Assembly (NCBI GenBank): GCA_022827245.1
Contig: JAJDTI010000201.1
Location: 1-61,397 of the forward strand
Reading direction: 5' to 3'
From: Pseudomonadales bacterium
Lineage (GTDB): Bacteria; Pseudomonadota; Gammaproteobacteria; Pseudomonadales; Azotimanducaceae
Length of the DNA stretch: 61,397 bases
Below the pieces are notes generated by a model. It ran no database searches and was not told the DNA's origin. It saw nothing but the letters and a program-made list of their open reading frames with translations. How positions within the stretch are numbered: the stretch's first letter is position 1; every line of letters starts with the position of its first letter. Positions 44,827-53,709 of this stretch are shown here, in pieces. The position numbers were made by a program, and so were the translations under genes.

Positions 44827-45987
44827 TCAGGCCCCGAGCGGGCGCAGCAGGTCGCGCCCGATGATGTGCCTCTGGATTTCCGACGTTCCGTCCCAGATGC
44901 GTTCCACCCGGGCGTCCCGCCAGAACCGCGCCAGCGGCAGGTCGCTCATGAGGCCCATGCCGCCGAACACCTGGACGGCCTCGTCGGTGACGCGCGCGAG
45001 CATCTCGGTCGCGTAGAGCTTGGCGGAGGCGATCTCCCGGTTCGCCGGGACGCCCCGGTCGAGGCGCCACGCGGCCGCGAGCGTGAGCCAGTCCGCCGCG
45101 TCGATCTCCGTGATCATGTCCGCGAGCTTGAAGGAGACGCCCTGGAACCGGCCGATGGGCTGTCCGAACTGGCGCCGTTCGGCCGCCTGGGCCAGCGCAA
45201 GATCGAACGCCCGCCGGGCGCGGCCGACGCACATCGCGGCCACGGTGAGGCGGGTCCCGTACAGCCACTCGTTGGCGAGGTCGAAGCCGCGGTGGACTTC
45301 GCCCAGGACCTGCTCGCGGGGGAGCCGGCACTCGTCGAACGCGAGGACGCAGTTGTGGTAGCCCCGGTGCGAGACGGACTCGTAACCCGCACGAATCTCG
45401 AAGCCCGGCGTGCCGCGGTCGACGAGGAAACACGTGATGCGCCGCTTCGGCCCACCGGGCGTTTCCTCTTCGCCGGTGGCGACGAACACGATGACGAAGT
45501 CGGCGAGGTCCGCGTGCGAGATGAAGTGCTTGCCGCCGCTCAGGATCCAGTCGCTCCCGTCCGGCCGCGCGCTGCATTGCATGCCTCGGACGTCGGAGCC
45601 CGCGGCGGGTTCCGTCATGGCCAGCGCATCGAACCGTTCGCCGCGCGCCGCCGGGAGCAGGTAGCGCTCGCGCTGCTCCGCGTTGCACGCCATCAGGATG
45701 CCCGACGGACGGCCCCAGAAGACGCTGAGGGCCATCGAGGGACGGCCGAGCTCCCGCTCGAGCAGCGTGCAAGTCAGGTGGTCGAGCCCGCCCCCGCCCA
45801 CTTCCGCCGGGAGGTTCGGCGCATAGAAGCCAAGGTCCATGACCTTGCGCTTGATCTCCTCGCCGAGTTCCGGCGGGACGCACCCGGTGCGCTCGACCTC
45901 GTCTTCGTGGGGATAGAGCTCGCGCTCCACGAAGTCGCGGACGGTCTCGACCACCATCTCCTGCTCGGACGTGAGTGCGAAGTCCAG
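44827..45987 (-). CDS. Acyl-CoA dehydrogenase (predicted gamma-butyrobetainyl-CoA dehydrogenase), probable CTG start
   Basis: 386-residue FAD flavoprotein. Landmarks are LAMTEPAAGSDVRGMQ and FISHADLADFVIVF (FAD binding), ERRQFGQPIGRFQ, QVFGGMGLMSDLPLARFWRDARVERIWDGTSEIQ with the active-site region near the end. The family start would be MDFALTSEQEM; here the codon in place of Met is CTG (45985-45987), preceded by a purine-rich GGGGGGTAGG inside the end of the upstream gene, and there is no ATG or GTG nearby. The next Met would delete the first helix. Predicted to form crotonobetainyl-CoA. Confidence 0.8.
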   Translation of the reverse strand: MDFALTSEQEMVVETVRDFVERELYPHEDEVERTGCVPPELGEEIKRKVMDLGFYAPNLPAEVGGGGLDHLTCTLLERELGRPSMALSVFWGRPSGILMACNAEQRERYLLPAARGERFDALAMTEPAAGSDVRGMQCSARPDGSDWILSGGKHFISHADLADFVIVFVATGEEETPGGPKRRITCFLVDRGTPGFEIRAGYESVSHRGYHNCVLAFDECRLPREQVLGEVHRGFDLANEWLYGTRLTVAAMCVGRARRAFDLALAQAAERRQFGQPIGRFQGVSFKLADMITEIDAADWLTLAAAWRLDRGVPANREIASAKLYATEMLARVTDEAVQVFGGMGLMSDLPLARFWRDARVERIWDGTSEIQRHIIGRDLLRPLGA

Positions 45988-45991
45988 CGGC

Positions 45992-47002
45992 CTACCCCCC
46001 GTCCGGCGGCGCGCCCCGTGCCGTGCGCTCGCGGCGTGCCGCGTCTTCCGCGAGCGTCCTGCCGGCGCCGACCTCGAAGCGCCGGAGCGCCTGCATGATG
46101 GCGACGAGACACTCGTCGCGCAATCGTTCGAGCTCCCGCACGGTGCGTCCCGCGGCCTGCTCGCGGGTCCCTTCCGCCATGCGGGCGATGAGCGTTTCGC
46201 TGAGTTCAGGGGCCTCGAGGCGCGTCCAGGGCAGTTCGAGCGTCGGGCCGAACTGTTCCATGAAATGGTCCATGCCCGCTTCGCCCCCGGCCAGGTGATA
46301 CGACAGGCACGTGCCCATGCAGGCCCACCGCAGCCCCGGCCCGTACACGATGGCCGCGTCGAGTTCGCCGGTAGTCGCGACGCCGTCGTTGACCAGGTGC
46401 AGGATCTCGCGCCACAGGGCCTCTTGCAGGCGATCGGACAGGAAGCCCTCGATCTCGGTGCGGACCTCGAGCGGATGCATGCCGAGGTCGCGGTAGAAGG
46501 CCGCGGCGGCGGCGACGCTGCCCGGCGCCGTGCGCCGACCGCCGAGCACCTCGACGAGCGGCAACAGGTATACCGGGTTGAAGGGGTGACCCACCACGAC
46601 GCGTTCCGCGCGGCGGCAGCGGGACTGGAGGTCCGTCGGCAGAAGCCCGGACGTGCTCGAAGCGACGACGACACCCGGCGGCGTTTCCGCATCGATCCGC
46701 TCGTGCAGGGACTGCTTCAGGTCGAGCCGTTCGGGCGCGCTCTCCTGGATGAAGTCGGCGGCCTCGCAGGCGGCGGCCAGGGAGTCGGCGCAGCGCAGGC
46801 GATCGGGGTGCGCGCCGGGGTAGAGGCCCACCTGCTCGAGCGCCGGCCACGCGTTCTCCACGGCCCTCCGGAGCCGCCCCTGCCAGCCGTCGGCAGGATC
46901 CCAGGCGACCACGTCCAGTCCGTGGGCCAGCGCCCGCGCCGCCCAGCCGGCGCCGATGACGCCGGTCCCTACGACGGCGAGAGTGCGGATCGGCGTCTGC
47001 AT
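45992..47002 (-). CDS. L-carnitine 3-dehydrogenase
   Basis: 336-residue NAD-dependent 3-hydroxyacyl-CoA dehydrogenase-type enzyme. The NAD loop is [20 protein letters not shown], followed by [43 protein letters not shown] and [20 protein letters not shown]. These blocks match Pseudomonas carnitine dehydrogenase (CdhA/LcdH) rather than fatty acid enzymes. It oxidises L-carnitine to 3-dehydrocarnitine. It lies between the cleavage enzyme and the acyl-CoA dehydrogenase in one direction. Start ATG 47000-47002; Shine-Dalgarno weak. Confidence 0.87.
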   Translation of the reverse strand: MQTPIRTLAVVGTGVIGAGWAARALAHGLDVVAWDPADGWQGRLRRAVENAWPALEQVGLYPGAHPDRLRCADSLAAACEAADFIQESAPERLDLKQSLHERIDAETPPGVVVASSTSGLLPTDLQSRCRRAERVVVGHPFNPVYLLPLVEVLGGRRTAPGSVAAAAAFYRDLGMHPLEVRTEIEGFLSDRLQEALWREILHLVNDGVATTGELDAAIVYGPGLRWACMGTCLSYHLAGGEAGMDHFMEQFGPTLELPWTRLEAPELSETLIARMAEGTREQAAGRTVRELERLRDECLVAIMQALRRFEVGAGRTLAEDAARRERTARGAPPDGG

Positions 47003-47068
47003 CGGCGCGCCGCCAGCCCGGCGGCGTGACGGTCGTCGGATCGTGCGGCCAGGGCCACGGGCGCCGCG

Positions 47069-47959
47069 TCAGCCCCGCTTGACCAGGTCGAACTTCTCGC
47101 GCGCCTCCCCGGGACCGAGCACGCGCGCCCCCATCAGTTCGACGATCGTGCGGGCCTGCTCGACGAGTTGCGCGTTGGAGGCGTAGACGCCTCGCCGAAG
47201 GTAGAGGTTGTCCTCGAGCCCGACCCGCACGTGGCCCCCGAGCAGGACCGACTGGGCCGCGAACGGCATCTGGTCGCGGCTGATGGCGAACGCCGTCCAG
47301 TTCGCGCCGGCGGGCAGCATGTCCACCCAGGACTTCATGACGCCGACCTCCGCGGGCGCGCCCCAGGGGATGCCGAAGCAGAGCTGGAAGAGCGGCGGGT
47401 CGTCGACCAGGCCTTCCTCGATCATCTTCAGGGTGAAGCTCAGGTGGCCCGTGTCGAAGATCTCGAGCTCCGGCCTGACGCCGAGTTCCTGGATGCGCCG
47501 CGCGCCCCGGCGCAGCATGTCCGGCGTCGACACGTAGACCAGGCTGCCCTCGCCGAAGTTGTAGGAGCCGCAGTCGAGGGAACAGATCTCCGGCAGCAGC
47601 TCCTCGACGTGCGGCAGGCGGTCAAGGGCGCCGACGAGATCGGTCTCCCCGCCGAACTCCGTCGGCGTCTCGTCCGGGCCGATGAACAGGTCGCCGCCCA
47701 TCCCGGAGGTCAGGTTGATCACCACGTCCGTGCCGCTGTCGCGGATGCGCGCGACCACTTCCCGGTAGAGCGCGACGTCGCGGGCGCCTTTCCCGGTAGC
47801 CGGGTCGCGGACATGGCAGTGCACGATCGCCGCCCCCGCCTTGGCCGCTTCGACCGCCGAGTCGGCGATCTGCGCGGGTGTCACGGGGATGTCGGGATGC
47901 TTGCCAACGGTGTCGCCGGCGCCGGTCACCGCGCAGGTGATGATGACATCGGTGTTCAT
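47069..47959 (-). CDS. 3-dehydrocarnitine cleavage enzyme (BKACE family)
   Basis: 296-residue zinc enzyme of the beta-keto acid cleavage (DUF849) family. The N terminus [20 protein letters not shown] and VHCHVRDP (zinc ligands His47 and His49), with [10 protein letters not shown] and FDTGHLSF, match the members that cleave dehydrocarnitine. The reaction with acetyl-CoA gives acetoacetate and betainyl-CoA, leading to glycine betaine. ATG at 47957-47959 is used; GTG at 47963-47965 is two codons earlier. It is the first gene of the predicted carnitine set; a weak TATTGT about 100 bp upstream could be its -10. Confidence 0.87.
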   Translation of the reverse strand: MNTDVIITCAVTGAGDTVGKHPDIPVTPAQIADSAVEAAKAGAAIVHCHVRDPATGKGARDVALYREVVARIRDSGTDVVINLTSGMGGDLFIGPDETPTEFGGETDLVGALDRLPHVEELLPEICSLDCGSYNFGEGSLVYVSTPDMLRRGARRIQELGVRPELEIFDTGHLSFTLKMIEEGLVDDPPLFQLCFGIPWGAPAEVGVMKSWVDMLPAGANWTAFAISRDQMPFAAQSVLLGGHVRVGLEDNLYLRRGVYASNAQLVEQARTIVELMGARVLGPGEAREKFDLVKRG

Positions 47960-48159
47960 GCGCACTCGTCAGGCGGCTCGTGGCAAACAACTCCACCCCG
48001 TCCGTCTCGGGGCCCCGCTCCCGGTGGTGGCGCCCGTTGACGAAGGCCTTCGCGACAATAGCACGTTTGGGAGACCGCAAAGCCCCGCGGAGCGCTGGCG
48101 CAAGCGGCGCGCTGCGTGCCCGTGACGCCCCCTCCGAAGCCGGGCCCGGCCTGCTCCCG

Positions 48160-49030
48160 TCAGGCCGGCAACCGTACCGCGAGGACGTCCGTGGTCGCCC
48201 CGTGCAGCACGGCGTTGGCGGTGGAACCGAGCAGCAGGGCAAGGCCGTGGCGGCCGTGCGTGCCGAGGACGACGAGGTCCGCCGACAGTTCCTCCGCGGC
48301 ACGGCGAATCTCGGCGCCCGGATGGCCGCGGCGCACCAGGCGCTCGCCCCGGACCCCGAACCGGTCGGCCAATGCGGCGACCTCCGCCGCCAGGCGCTCC
48401 TCGGCGTCCCGCAGGAACTGCACGCCGGCATCCCCAAACGTGGCGATGTCCGTGCCGGAGTACGAGTGCTCGAGCGGCCGAACGACGGAAACGATCGAAA
48501 CCCTCGCCCCCGTACCCGCCGCGATGCCCGCGGCCTTCTCGAGCACCAGGGGTGCGTCTTCCGTGTCATGGACGGCCACGAGCACCTCGCGGATGTCCCC
48601 TCCCTCGCCCGGGACGTGTACGCACAGGACGTCGCACCCGGTGCCGTGCAGCACGGCGTTCGCCGTGGAACCGAGCAGCAGTTGCCATCCGTGCCGGCCA
48701 TGGGCGCCCCATGGCCACCAGGTCCGCGCCCTGCGCCTCCGCAAGGGCATGGATCTCGCTCGCGGGTCGACCGCTTCGAACCGCCGTGGCCCCGATGCCG
48801 GCCCCGTCGCACAACGCCTCGAGGCGGCGGACGGATTCCCCCCGCAGCCTGTCCTGAAGGTCGCCCAGGTCCGTGATCGCGAGCTGGTCCCCCAAGGCCA
48901 GGCGTGCATCTTCCACGACATGCAGCGCCGTCACCTCGGCATCTCCCGCCACCGCCCTGCTCCTGGAGACGACGGTCTCCAGGCCCTCGGCGAACACGTC
49001 CAGCGCCAGCACGACGCGCTTGTAGGCCAT
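48160..49030 (-). pseudogene. Tandem universal stress protein with a frameshift
   Basis: Two Usp domains in one gene, UspE-like. The first begins MAYKRVVLALDVFAEG and runs to QGADLVAMG; the sequence then continues in another frame as HGRHGWQLLLGSTANAVLHG and on through a full second domain with GTHGRHGLALLLGSTANAVL (ATP-binding G-x2-G-x9-GS). The break is a run of four G (48707-48710 as C on the plus strand); removing one base restores a 289-residue protein. It may be a real mutation, an assembly error or, less likely, programmed slippage. Otherwise intact. Confidence 0.78.
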
Positions 49031-49109
49031 CCCGAATCTCCCTTGCTCCTGGATCCGGCGCGATGGTACTTCCTACCGGACTGCCCGTCCCTGGACTCGA
49101 TGGCGGGAC

Positions 49110-49133
49110 GGGCGACCACGAGGGTCGCCCCTA
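49110..49133 (-). repeat. TAG-hairpin element, copy 4 (esterase stop)
   Basis: Minus strand: TAG, GGGCGACC, loop CTCGT, GGTCGCCC (arms 49110-49117 and 49123-49130). The TAG ends the esterase gene. The stem is that of copy 3, the loop that of copy 2. It lies in the 100-bp gap before the stress protein gene. Confidence 0.78.
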
Positions 49134-50711
49134 CAGCCAGGTGCAGAACGAGCGGTCGAGGGGCTCTGGGCGCACGGTCCGATCGAGGATCAGGGCTTCT
49201 CCCCCTGCGCGCCACGGCGGCCAGGCCGGCAAGTCCTCGCCGTTCGGGTCGCCCGTGCGGGCGAAGTTCAACCAGTAGGCCATCATGCGGCGCGTGAGCG
49301 CGCGGTCGTCCGCGTCGGTGGGCAGCCAGGCGTCGTGGGTGTCGAAGACGTATGGAATCTCGGCGCCGTGGTACGCGCCGACGCCATGATCGCCGGGCCG
49401 CGTACGGGCGAAACGATAGACCCAGGTCGGTACGCCAGCCGCCGCGACCGCGTCGGCGAACCGCAGGGTCGGGCAGTGGAACATCCCGGCCCCGAGCGCC
49501 GCCAGGCGCTCCGCCTCGGAGAGTTCCCCAACGCGTTCCAGGACCGCCTCGGGACTCCGGAATCCCGCGACTACGGCGCGCCACGCGGCCTCGGTCATGG
49601 CATTCGCATCGATCATGCCCTGGTCCTCGTCCGCATTGGTGCCGAACATGGCGGGCACCGGTGCAAAACGCGCCTCGGCAAGCAGTTCGGGCGCCGCCGC
49701 AGGCAGCAGCCAGCCGTCCACGGCGGGGTCGCCGAACCCGCGCCGAGAGTGCTCTGCCGCCAGGGCAAGCAAGTGCTCCGCCGGCACCGCCCTGAGCGCT
49801 TCGATACTCGCGACCCCGGCGCGCCCAAGGAACCGCTCGCCCTCCGCTTCGGATTCCGCCAGCGCCGTGCGCCGGTCCGCCGGCCAGCCGCCGCTCTGCG
49901 AGACGGCCCGGTGGAACAGGCCCCGGGCCTGGGGCGCGAACAGCAGGTAGCCGATGTCGCCCGCGCCGGCCGACTCCCCGAAGACCGTGACATTGTCGGG
50001 GTCGCCGCCGAACGCCGCCACGTGGTCACGGACCCAGCGCAGGGCCTCGACCTGGTCGAGCAGGCCGTAGTTGCCGGACGAGCCGTGCGGTTCCTCGCGC
50101 CCGAGGGCCGGATGCGCCAGGAAACCGAACACGCCGAGCCGGTACTGGACGGAGACCACGACGACGCCCCGCGCCGCGAGTTCCGCGCCCCGGTAATTCG
50201 GTTCGTGGGACCAGCCTCCCACGTTGCCGCCGCCGTGGATCCACACCATGACGGGCAGGCGACCCTCGGTGTCCGGCGTCCAGAGGTTCAGGAAGAGGCA
50301 GTCCTCGTCCACGGGCGGCATCGACATCGCGAACTCCCCCGTGACGCCGAAGCTCGCGGCGACCCCCGCGTACCACGCGACATTGCCCTCGTCCTGCATG
50401 CAGGCCGGGGGCCAGCCGGTCGCGTCGGTCTCGCCGGTCTCGCCCGCCGCGCCCGCGGGGCGCGGGGCCCGCCAGCGTCCTTCGCCGACGGGAGGTTCGG
50501 CATAGCGCATGCCGCTGAAGCGGAGGACGGTCGCACCGGCGCGGGTCGTGACCGCCGTTCCTACATAGGTGACGTTCGCGCCTTCCGGCGTCACGCGTGG
50601 CGCGGGAGCGACCGCCGTTCCGGTCGCCGCGTCGCCGCCCGGCGGCGCGCACGCCGCGAGGGCCGCGCAGACCAGCGCGGCCCCGCCCACGCGGCCCGCG
50701 GCCCGTCGCAC
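49131..50711 (-). CDS. Type B carboxylesterase, predicted lipoprotein
   Basis: 526-residue esterase of the carboxylesterase/cholinesterase family. A lipoprotein signal ends in ALAAC (Cys about residue 21), so the enzyme is probably anchored outside the cytoplasm. The oxyanion region is WIHGGGNVGG, the nucleophile Ser in VFGESAGAG, the acid in NADEDQG and the His in AYHGAEIPYVF. EDCLFLNLWTP is another family marker. The start is GTG at 50709-50711, two bases after the stop of the TonB receptor, indicating an operon in which uptake and ester cleavage are linked. Confidence 0.87.
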   Translation of the reverse strand: MRRAAGRVGGAALVCAALAACAPPGGDAATGTAVAPAPRVTPEGANVTYVGTAVTTRAGATVLRFSGMRYAEPPVGEGRWRAPRPAGAAGETGETDATGWPPACMQDEGNVAWYAGVAASFGVTGEFAMSMPPVDEDCLFLNLWTPDTEGRLPVMVWIHGGGNVGGWSHEPNYRGAELAARGVVVVSVQYRLGVFGFLAHPALGREEPHGSSGNYGLLDQVEALRWVRDHVAAFGGDPDNVTVFGESAGAGDIGYLLFAPQARGLFHRAVSQSGGWPADRRTALAESEAEGERFLGRAGVASIEALRAVPAEHLLALAAEHSRRGFGDPAVDGWLLPAAAPELLAEARFAPVPAMFGTNADEDQGMIDANAMTEAAWRAVVAGFRSPEAVLERVGELSEAERLAALGAGMFHCPTLRFADAVAAAGVPTWVYRFARTRPGDHGVGAYHGAEIPYVFDTHDAWLPTDADDRALTRRMMAYWLNFARTGDPNGEDLPAWPPWRAGGEALILDRTVRPEPLDRSFCTWL

Positions 50712-50713
50712 GG

Positions 50714-53074
50714 TCAGTTGAATCGCGTCTGCAGCCGTATGCCCAGCGTCCGCGGCCGGTTCGTGGTGACCCGCTCGTCGTAGAGGCCGGTGTTGATGAA
50801 GATCTCCGCCTGCTCGTCGAGGAGGTTCGTCCCGAACAGCTCGATACCGTGACGCCCGCCGCCGAAGGTCCAGCCGACCCGCAGGTCGAGGAGGTCGTAG
50901 GCCGCCTGCCGCCGCGGGATCGCTTCCGCCTGGAAGGGCTCCGTGATCAGCAGGTTCCACGACTCGTCCGTGAAGGAGTAAGTGAGCTGCGCGTACCCCG
51001 TGACGCTCCCGCCCTGCTCCCACTCGTAGCGACCGTTCACCGCGTACTTCCAGCGCGGCACATACGGCAGTTCCCGGCCCTCTTCCGCCCACACCACGCT
51101 CGGGTCGACGGTCGAGTTGAAGTCTTGGCCCAGCGCCGCGTCGTTGAAGGTGGCCGCGGCCTGCACGGACAGGTTCGGCGTGAGCGCCCAGTGCAGCTCC
51201 GTCTCGACCCCCGTCACCTGCGCGTTGCCGGCGTTGTGGCGGAAGATGAGCGGCGAGATGAGCAGGTCGTAGATCGACGTCTGGAAGTCCTGCCAGTCCA
51301 TGTAGTACACGGCGCCGTTGAAGGTCGCCCGCCCGTCTCCCAACGTCGCCTTCCAGCCGACCTCGTAGGACTGCAGGACGTCCGGTTCGTAGATCTCCGG
51401 CACGCTCGGGTTGTTCTGTCCCTCCTCGTTCCCGCCGCCGGGCCGGAAGCCCTCCGCGTAGGTGAAGTAGGTGAGCAGGTCCTCGTGCGCCCGCCAGGTG
51501 AGGCTGAACTTGTAGATGGCGTCGCTGGTGCTGCCGTCCTGGCCGCCGGGCACCCTGGCGTTGAAGAAGTACCCGGCCCAGGCCGTGTGGGTGTCGAACT
51601 TCGAATCGAAGGCCCGCGCGCCGACCGTGGCGGACAACCTGTCGGAGAAGTCGTAGGTGAGTTCGCCGAACACCGCCTGCTGTTCCCACTCGCTCGCCCA
51701 CTCGACGCTCCACCACTCGTCCGGGAACGGCGAGCCGCCGTTGACCAGGGTGTAGTACTCCCCCGGTCCACCGTCGTGCCGGACGCCGGGCATCCACCAG
51801 TAGGCGTGGTTGTCGTCGGTCTCGTTCTTCTCGTAGTACGCGCCGGCGATCCAGTGCAGGGGGCCTTCGCCCGCCGAACTCAGCCGCACCTCGTGCGACC
51901 AGCGCGAGGCATCCAGGTGCAGGTCGTAGTGCATGGTCGGATCGTTGCAGCCGACGTTGCCGTACCAGTAGTAGTCGTCGCACGCGAACTGCTGGATCCA
52001 GCCGCCGAAGGACGCGTACTCCACGTAGTCCGAGTAGTCGAGGATGACCTCCCGGTCGCGCTCGAAGTAGGCCCCGGCGTAGACGATGTCGCCGATGCCG
52101 AGGTTCCCTTCCAGCGTCCACCCGACCTGGCCGTACTGCTGTTCGCCGTACTCCGGCCCGAACCTCGCGACTTCGAGGTTGCCGACCCGGCCCGGCTCGT
52201 GATCCCAGGCCCCTTCGAACTCCGTTTTCTGGTGGATGGCCGCGACGGTGCCCCGCCAGCGCTCGCCGAGGTCCGAGCGCAGCGTCGCGCGGAAGCCCAG
52301 CGTCTCCTCTTCGTTGTAGTCGTCCTCGGCCCAGCGGTCGTTGCTGACGGTGGTCCCGTTGCGGAAGGTGCGGGTGGTGGCCACGTTGTCGATGAAGCCG
52401 TCGGCGGCGTCGTACCACCCGACCAGCCGGACGGCGGTCCGGTCGCCCAGGGGGACGTTGACGAACCCTTCGAGCGTCCGCACCCCCTCGCCGTCGGTGA
52501 TCGTTCCCGCCGACAGATCCGCGCCGGCGCTGAACGCCTCCGGGTCCGGCTTGTTCGTGATGATGCGCACGGTGCCGGAGGTGGCGCTCGCGCCGTAGTA
52601 CGTGCCCTGCGGCCCGTTGAGCACCTCGATCCGCTCGATGTCGTAGTTGTGCAGGTCCGCCACGCCACCGCTATAGGTCAACGGGTGCTCGTCCAGGTAC
52701 ATCGTGGCCGTGGCGGCGGTGCTCCGATTCGGATTGCTGCCGTCGGCGATGCCGCGCACGAACATCATCTGGCTGCCGGGCAGGTGGCTGACGAAGGCGA
52801 TGGACGGGGACAGCACCGCGAAGTCCTCGAAGCGGCGGATGCCCAGTTCCTCGATCCGGTCCTCGGTGAACGCCTGCACGGACAGCGGCACGTCCTGCAG
52901 GTTGTCCGACCGTTTGCGCGCGGTGACGATGACCTCTTCGATGGTCGTGGCCGTCTCTTCCGCCAGCACGGGCGCCGAGACCATCACCTGCGTGGCCACG
53001 GCGATGGCGGCCGTCAATGCGGTCTTCTCGAACGGAACGCGGGCTTCCCCGAATCTCAGGCGACGATCACGCAT
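50714..53074 (-). CDS. TonB-dependent outer membrane receptor
   Basis: 786-residue receptor with a signal peptide (cleavage near VLAEET), a TonB box-like IEEVIVTARKRSDNLQDVP and a plug with FVRGIADGSNPNRST and IEVLNGPQGTYYGASATSGTVRI. The barrel ends LGIRLQTRFN. It belongs to the large group of receptors common in marine and soil proteobacteria that take up lipids, sterols or aromatic compounds. ATG at 53072-53074 follows GGGAGAGC. It is cotranscribed with the esterase and divergent from the cupin gene. Confidence 0.9.
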   Translation of the reverse strand: MRDRRLRFGEARVPFEKTALTAAIAVATQVMVSAPVLAEETATTIEEVIVTARKRSDNLQDVPLSVQAFTEDRIEELGIRRFEDFAVLSPSIAFVSHLPGSQMMFVRGIADGSNPNRSTAATATMYLDEHPLTYSGGVADLHNYDIERIEVLNGPQGTYYGASATSGTVRIITNKPDPEAFSAGADLSAGTITDGEGVRTLEGFVNVPLGDRTAVRLVGWYDAADGFIDNVATTRTFRNGTTVSNDRWAEDDYNEEETLGFRATLRSDLGERWRGTVAAIHQKTEFEGAWDHEPGRVGNLEVARFGPEYGEQQYGQVGWTLEGNLGIGDIVYAGAYFERDREVILDYSDYVEYASFGGWIQQFACDDYYWYGNVGCNDPTMHYDLHLDASRWSHEVRLSSAGEGPLHWIAGAYYEKNETDDNHAYWWMPGVRHDGGPGEYYTLVNGGSPFPDEWWSVEWASEWEQQAVFGELTYDFSDRLSATVGARAFDSKFDTHTAWAGYFFNARVPGGQDGSTSDAIYKFSLTWRAHEDLLTYFTYAEGFRPGGGNEEGQNNPSVPEIYEPDVLQSYEVGWKATLGDGRATFNGAVYYMDWQDFQTSIYDLLISPLIFRHNAGNAQVTGVETELHWALTPNLSVQAAATFNDAALGQDFNSTVDPSVVWAEEGRELPYVPRWKYAVNGRYEWEQGGSVTGYAQLTYSFTDESWNLLITEPFQAEAIPRRQAAYDLLDLRVGWTFGGGRHGIELFGTNLLDEQAEIFINTGLYDERVTTNRPRTLGIRLQTRFN

Positions 53075-53140
53075 GCTCTCTCCCGGGCACCCCAGCGACT
53101 CGAACCGGCAAGCCTACCGCAGGGAGTCCGCGAACGGGGG

Positions 53141-53146
53141 TATAGT
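53141..53146 (+). promoter_or_regulatory. Candidate -10 box for the cupin gene
   Basis: TATAGT in the 138-bp divergent gap between the TonB receptor and the cupin gene, 66 bp before the cupin ATG. No good -35 is seen. Included because it is the only A+T hexamer in the gap. Confidence 0.3.
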
Positions 53147-53212
53147 TCCCGTCCCGCGCGACGCCCCGCGGTCGCTCGCCCGAGGTCGCCGCGCCGACAC
53201 GGAGGAACGTTC

Positions 53213-53614
53213 ATGGGGACGACAGCCGACTGGCGCTTCAACATCGACGCCGCCGCCAACGCCGACTGGACCGAGGGCCTGCGCAGCATCTTCGAGTACC
53301 GCGACCTCGGCGTGGAGGGGGCCACGAACGGCGACTACGTCGCCCACCTCATCCGCGCGAACGGCCGCGACGAGTCCGACGCTGTGCAGCAGTGGCACAT
53401 CCACGAGTGCACCTTCCAGATGGTGTACGTGCTCAATGGCTGGGCGACGTTCGAGTACGCCGACGTGGGGGAGCGGACCATCAGGAAGGGCGACTGCATC
53501 AACCAGCGCCCCGGCATTCCGCACCGGGAGATCGCCGTGTCCGACGATTTCGAGGTGCTCGAAGTGGTGGCGCCGGCGGACTTCAGGACGGTCGTCGTCG
53601 ACCCTCCCGGCTGA
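53213..53614 (+). CDS. Cupin-domain protein
   Basis: 133-residue single-domain cupin. Motif 1 is WHIHECTFQMVYVLNGWATFEY (His62, His64, Gln68), motif 2 is PGIPHRE. Such proteins bind a divalent metal and act as dioxygenases, isomerases or sensors. The ATG at 53213 has GGAGG 7 bp upstream; a long upstream open frame is antisense to the TonB receptor. Followed by the PhyH-type dioxygenase gene after 95 bp, same direction. Confidence 0.8.
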   Translation: MGTTADWRFNIDAAANADWTEGLRSIFEYRDLGVEGATNGDYVAHLIRANGRDESDAVQQWHIHECTFQMVYVLNGWATFEYADVGERTIRKGDCINQRPGIPHREIAVSDDFEVLEVVAPADFRTVVVDPPG

Positions 53615-53645
53615 CGGGGCCGGAACTGCGGGCGCAAACTGCGGC

Positions 53646-53672
53646 TTGCGGACAGCGATAGCCGCGTATAGC
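53646..53672 (+). promoter_or_regulatory. Candidate promoter for the PhyH-like gene
   Basis: TTGCGG (53646-53651), 15-bp spacer, TATAGC (53667-53672), about 37 bp before the ATG at 53710. The TTGCGG -35 also appears before yaaA and before the S9 peptidase. Confidence 0.35.
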
Positions 53673-53709
53673 GTATGGGGTTTGGAGCGCAGAACGAGGG
53701 AGTTTCGGC

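Noticed and set aside
50597..53212. Long plus-strand frame running into the cupin
   Set aside because: Only the last 133 codons carry a domain and have GGAGG before an ATG; the rest is antisense to the TonB receptor.
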